Positions 59,577 to 64,000 of a stretch of DNA of 64,000 nucleotides are shown here, one piece after another. Under the pieces are notes generated by a model. The model saw only the letters and a list, made by a program, of their open reading frames with translations. It was not told the DNA's origin and did no database searches. Numbering within the stretch: the stretch's first letter is position 1; each line of letters begins with the position of its first letter. The position numbers were made by a program, and so were the translations under genes. Location: positions 558,001 through 622,000 of the forward strand of contig SAUG01000029.1 in the NCBI GenBank assembly GCA_011316305.1, given 5' to 3'. This DNA is from Rusavskia elegans (lineage: Eukaryota; Ascomycota; Lecanoromycetes; Teloschistales; Teloschistaceae).

Positions 59577-60349
59577 ATGGCCTTGAACCTCGAAAAACAG
59601 CTTCTCTTTGTATGTATGCCTTCGGGCCTAAAGCAATTGTGAGCGTTGACCGATGAATCTCATATAGTATGGGTCCTACCATGATCATCCGGTAGCGAAC
59701 AGCCTCTAGCCCAACAAAGCGACTTATTAACCAACGCAATATTAGGTCAATGTTGCTATTCACATGCTTTGTGTTCCCACCATTCTGATGACAGCATTCC
59801 TTTTCGTGAGCGATCCGACCTCCAATCAGACTAACGATGGGGCTGAACATCATGTCGCAGGGGACGAATACACCACCTCTTGTACCTATGCCTGATTGGC
59901 TCGTCATCCCCAATCTCCCCTCAAACTTGGGGACAGTTGCTTGCCTCATTTATGCGACTCTCTACATCCTCATGGAACCGGTAGCCGGTGGTATTTTGGC
60001 TCCTCTCATGCTGGCGGGTACTGCATATGCGAACCACATGACTGGTACATACGGACAAACTGCGAATTATTGGGCACTGGGTCTTCATGTCACAAGCTGG
60101 ATTGCTCAATTTGTTGGGCACGGAATATTTGAAGGACGGGCTCCTGCACTGATGGATAACCTGGTGCAAGCCTTTTTCCTGGCTCCTTTCTTTGTGTGGA
60201 TGGAGTTCTTGTTCCTTTTGGGTTATCGCCCAGAGCTTAAGAGTCGCTTGGACAAGGCTGTGGAAAAGGAGGTCCAGAAATACCGTCTGTCGAGAGCACA
60301 GAAGAACGGTACTCCTCCTGATGGAAAGGCGAACGCAAAGGCGACGTAG
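59577..60349 (+). CDS. mpo1: Mpo1/YGL010w-like (DUF962) 2-hydroxy fatty acid dioxygenase
   Basis: Exons 59577-59609 (33 bases), 59668-59691 (24), 59746-59805 (60) and 59861-60349 give 201 residues, all in phase 0. Yeast Mpo1 is an iron-dependent ER dioxygenase that shortens 2-hydroxy fatty acids in phytosphingosine breakdown. Seen: MALNLEKQLLF, YGSYHDHPVNVAIHMLCVP with the family's conserved His residues, then hydrophobic helices (VACLIYATLYILMEPVAGGI; YWALGLHVTSWIAQFVGHGI with FEGRAPAL; LVQAFFLAPFFVWMEFLFLL), and a basic C-terminal tail. The first three exons hold the metal-binding His cluster but total only 39 codons. The start was chosen as the only ATG giving the family N-terminus. Confidence 0.92.
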
Positions 60350-60870
60350 GTCATCCATCGGCACACATGTGGACTGAAAAGCGTCCCGCATTGGTCGTTG
60401 AGTCCTTTAGAGTATGGTTCTTTGTAGACGACTTTGTAGGCCCTAACATTCTTCGTTCGCTGGAATCTTCGATTCGTAGCATCATCGTAACCTGCGATGC
60501 TCGGCAAGCGAAGAGTTGGCGCCGATGACCTACGATCCTACAGCTCCAATACCTTGGGGCTGAATATTGGTTAGAAAATACACCGTCCGACCGCCCATCT
60601 TGAGTTGCTGCAGTATCCTGGTGCCAAAATAACCCATAGCTGAAGTGAGACGTCAAATTCAAGCTTCGAAATGTAGAGATTCGATGGTTGAATGGTCCTT
60701 GGATGTGAGCCAATCAGGGAGCACTCAACTAGCGTCCTTTTCACATCTCCTTCTGCCGACTTTAACTGCACCACAACACCTCTCGGACCAGCACCAAGCT
60801 ACCACCTGTAGCTGTCTACCACCCATTGCATCAGTTCATCACCCTCATTCCTTCAATCTCTTTCTGTACC
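60350..60870. other. Intergenic, mpo1 3' region and atp1 promoter
   Basis: About 520 bases with no gene recognised. Sequence near 60760-60865 is rich in C, T and A, as in the leader of a highly expressed gene. Confidence 0.4.
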
Positions 60871-62844
60871 ATGACCACAATGATTAGGAACGCTGTGAGA
60901 CAGTCGAGTCGCGCAGTTGGAGCTGTCTCTGCGTCTGGCAGAGCGGCAGTGGTAAGAGTTCTCCAAATCCCTAGGATGCCCATGTCCAAGCCAAACTCCT
61001 ATTGAAACTTTCTGTCTTCGAGATTTGAAGGGACAGATCCGGTGTAAGCTGTTTACTGATACTTTTCATCCACTAGAATCGAGCCTCAACTCCTGCGGCT
61101 TTTATCACTGCCGCCAAACAAACTCGAAGCTATGCCGTGGAAGCAAAAGCATCGCCAACCGAAGTCTCCTCGATCTTGGAACAGAGGATCCGTGGTGTAC
61201 AAGAGGAGGCTGGTCTTGCTGAGACAGGTCGTGTGCTCTCCGTTGGGTATGTCGGCTGCCAAGCAAGGATAAGCAATAGAGGAAGAGAGGAAATCGCTGA
61301 CAAACGTATTTCTAGTGATGGTATCGCCCGTGTTCATGGGATGAACAATGTGCAAGCCGAGGAACTTGTCGAGTGAGTGTCTTCATAGACGCTGGCTGTA
61401 TAAGAGATTCTAACCGGATGCGCAGGTTCGCCTCGGGTGTCAAGGGAATGTGCATGAACCTCGAAGCTGGTCAAGTTGGTGTTGTGTTGTTCGGCTCGGA
61501 TCGACTCGTCAAGGAAGGCGAGACTGTTAAACGTACTGGAGAGATTGTGCGTCTTGTAGAACCTGGTTTAATGAACTGTTCGCTAAACGTTTACAGGTCG
61601 ACGTCCCCGTTGGCGAAGCCATGTTGGGCCGCGTTGTTGATGCTCTGGGTAATCCAATCGACGGCAAAGGCCCTATCAAGACCAGCGAGAGGCGACGTGC
61701 CCAACTCAAAGCTCCTGGTATTCTACCTCGTCGCTCGGTCAACCAGCCTGTACAGACCGGCCTCAAGTCTATCGACGCTATGGTGCCTATTGGACGTGGC
61801 CAACGAGAACTAATCATTGGAGATCGTCAGACTGGGAAGACTGCTGTGGCCCTTGATGCCATTCTCAACCAGCGTCGATGGAATACCGGCAACGATGAGA
61901 CTAAGAAGCTCTACTGCGTCTATGTTGCCGTTGGCCAGAAGCGTTCTACCGTGGCTCAATTTGTCAAAACCCTCGAGGAGAACGACTCGATGAAATACTC
62001 CATCGTTGTTGCCGCAACAGCTTCGGAAGCCGCCCCGCTGCAATACATTGCTCCCTTCACCGGTTGCGCTATTGGCGAATGGTTCCGTGATAATGGAAAG
62101 CATGCTGTCATCGTCTTCGATGATCTATCTAAGCAGGCCGTCGCCTACCGTCAAATGTCGCTGTTGCTCCGTCGCCCCCCTGGACGTGAGGCCTATCCCG
62201 GAGACGTTTTCTACCTACACTCTCGACTTCTGGAACGTGCCGCTAAGCTAAACGACAAGCACGGCGGTGGTTCTCTCACGGCTCTTCCCATCATTGAGAC
62301 TCAAGGTGGTGACGTGTCCGCGTACATCCCAACAAATGTCATCTCGATTACCGACGGACAGATCTTCTTGGAAGCAGAATTGTTCTACAAAGGTGTTCGT
62401 CCTGCCATCAACGTCGGTCTATCGGTATCACGCGTGGGTTCAGCTGCTCAGTTGAAGGCCATGAAGCAGGTGGCCGGGTCGTTGAAGTTGTTCTTGGCGC
62501 AGTACCGGGAAGTGGCCGCTTTCGCACAGTTCGGCTCCGACTTGGATGCCGCCACGAAGCAGACATTGAACCGAGGTGAACGTTTGACGGAGCTGCTCAA
62601 GCAGAAACAGTACACGCCCATGGCCGTCAACGAGATGGTGCCCCTCATCTATGCCGGTGTAAATGGTTATCTCGACAATGTTCCTGTCAACAAGATCTTA
62701 ACGTGGGAGCAAGATCTACTTAACCACCTCAAGAGCGACCAACAAGAATTGCTGGCCCAGATTGACAAAGAAGGACAGCTAAGCAAAGAGCTAGAGAACA
62801 AGTTGAAAGATGTTGTCGGGTCATTTACCAAGAGTTTCACTTGA
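60871..62844 (+). CDS. atp1: Mitochondrial ATP synthase subunit alpha
   Basis: Exons 60871-60951, 61077-61246, 61316-61372, 61426-61546 and 61597-62844 give about 558 residues. The N-terminus [20 protein letters not shown], rich in Arg, Ser and Ala and lacking acids, is a mitochondrial targeting sequence; cleavage is likely near [10 protein letters not shown]. The mature part has the beta-barrel domain ([30 protein letters not shown]), the Walker A loop [42 protein letters not shown] and the alpha-subunit signature [17 protein letters not shown]. It is the regulatory, non-catalytic nucleotide-binding subunit of the F1 head. The four introns all lie in the first third, as usual for highly expressed fungal genes. 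Intact. Confidence 0.97.
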
Positions 62845-63685
62845 GCTAGTCTTCAGGGTATGTACTTCGTGCACTCGAGTAGTGTCTCCTTTACATGCTG
62901 ATGCTTCTGCAGATGTAAGATAATTCCGGTGGGCTCGGTATTCAGGAGGCTTCTACCAGAGCTTATTGGCCCCATGAAGCGAGCTATATGGGGTTTTCTC
63001 CGAGGCGGAAAAGCTGCGTTGGGTTCAGAGGAGCAATTGTATCTAGAAACTAAGTTCGATTTCCAAGTTGTATTCTTCCCGTGCAGTCACGGCAGTCTCG
63101 CACCGTGACACAACCTTGCTCCACCAGTCCCGAGACACAACTAAGCTTCACATTCCGACAGCAAAGTTCTCTAGACAAGAAGCCAATGACGCTTAGCAAG
63201 GACCTGTTGCAATAAGTGCTTGGGTTTGTACATACAATACCCTCCGCTGAACCTATTTGCTTTTGGGAATCAGTCCCATGTCTGACTTCTACCGTTCACG
63301 GAAGTCAGCATGAGGATGGGTAGGGACGAGCCGCCTTTTTGACTTTCATGCTGTGGCACAGGCATCATGACTGTCAAGACTAGATTCGTTGTCCTCGTCA
63401 TTATTGTGTTAAGAATCAACAACAATACGAGGGCACATGAACTGTATCCAGCATACGCTTATTCGAAAAATAGCAGCTGTGCATCTGGCAATCGTTAGAG
63501 CGACATCCCTTATCGGCTACCCCTTGACATGACGTGGGTAGTTGCGAATACGAGGATCCACTAAAGCACGCTAGCGGCGATAACAACAACTAGTCCGACC
63601 GCTTCATTTCACGAGCACGTCAAGCAGAACTAGATGAGTGAGTCAAGTTCTCTTGCAGCTCTTACCACAGGCTTCCAATTCGACG
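62845..63685. other. Intergenic, atp1 3' region
   Basis: About 840 bases, no gene or repeat recognised. Confidence 0.4.
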
Positions 63686-64000
63686 TCAACAGCTTCGCAG
63701 AACGGTCTGTGGGCGCCAACTCTCCCTTGATCTTCGACCTTCTCCTACCCTTCTCTCGACGGGAGCGAACATACCCTGCAGCCTGATCCAGTCCTTGCGC
63801 ATCACTTTGCCGGCGCTTTCGGTTAGCAGACCATTCTCGATTTCATCGGGTCTTCAATCCGGCCGTAGAAGTCCCGGAATAATACAAAGTGTGCAGGAAA
63901 AGCCTGGGTCTTGTTGACTACAATCGCGACCTAAAACCTTCGCTGTCAACAGGTCCCAGTCGCGAACACCATTGCCATTGAACTCTGAAACGCTGTTCTG
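63686..64000 (-). pseudogene. Right-edge protein fragment with frameshift, family uncertain
   Basis: On the minus strand, after an acceptor-like TTTTAG at about 63931, one frame reads VAIVVNKTQAFPAHFVLFRD then FYGRIEDP and soon meets a stop. Directly adjacent, another frame reads DEIENGLLTESAGKVMRKDW and RLQGMFAP, and ends at 63686-63688. The two segments fit as one protein if a single base is missing between them. The ending (GK-x-x-R-K-x-W) recalls the C-terminus of AMP-forming acyl ligases, but I am not sure of the family. The 5' part lies beyond the window. An artefact of sequence error cannot be excluded. Confidence 0.3.

Overview
The window is nuclear DNA of a filamentous ascomycete (Pezizomycotina). 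Evidence: genes are interrupted by many short GT-AG introns (about 48-60 bases, often with CTAAC-type branch sites); a HET-domain locus is present; and the gene set is typical of the group (hapB, a Unc104/UncA kinesin-3, Rim15, a Lec1/YPR097W-like PX protein, DUF7730/2EXR-like proteins). I cannot fix the class or species from sequence alone. No CRISPR, prokaryotic operon, rRNA, tRNA or intact transposon is visible.

Layout. 0-1.1 kb: left-edge HET-domain gene broken by an in-frame stop and a frameshift. 1.7-5.3 kb: ELMO/CED-12 protein (+) and cytidine deaminase (-). 6.7-10.9 kb: hapB (-) behind a 3.1 kb region carrying many CCAAT boxes, then eIF3d (+). 13-19.6 kb: borealin-like protein (-), Rpn10 (+), Trm5 (-), Rpb4 (-), Trs23 (+). 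19.9-24.8 kb: TspO (-) and Ars2/SERRATE (+). 25.6 kb: small secreted cystine-knot-like protein (-). 27-43.4 kb: PX/PXB/DUF3818 protein (-), kinesin-3 (+) and Rim15 kinase (+). 44.3-48 kb: Erg26-like sterol dehydrogenase (-) and a membrane kelch protein (-). 48.6-50.2 kb: intronless 561-residue protein that I do not recognise (-). 50.2-53.1 kb: accessory stretch with two broken 2EXR/DUF7730-type frames. 53.5-62.8 kb: NAD(P)HX dehydratase (+), dipeptidyl aminopeptidase (-), Rpb7 (-), Mpo1/DUF962 (+), ATP synthase alpha (+). The right edge holds a frameshifted fragment.

Most genes are conserved single-copy housekeeping genes, many in divergent pairs sharing short promoters (borealin/Rpn10, Rpb4/Trs23, TspO/Ars2, PX/kinesin, Rpb7/Mpo1). 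Both members of the RNA polymerase II stalk, Rpb4 and Rpb7, lie in the window about 40 kb apart. The clearly broken frames are confined to accessory families, while the housekeeping genes splice into intact frames, which argues for real decay rather than poor sequence.

Most interesting signals: a strand-biased cluster of CCAAT boxes upstream of the gene for the CCAAT-binding subunit HapB; an apparent start codon split by an intron in trs23; an 11-base exon in the NAD(P)HX dehydratase gene and a 28-base exon carrying the second zinc motif of the cytidine deaminase; a Glu in place of the usual Asp in the Rim15 receiver domain; a perfect 12-bp hairpin downstream of the kinesin; the cystine-knot-like secreted peptide; and the unrecognised 561-residue protein. 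Splice sites were read by eye from phase, GT-AG signals and family knowledge; no search or alignment was run.
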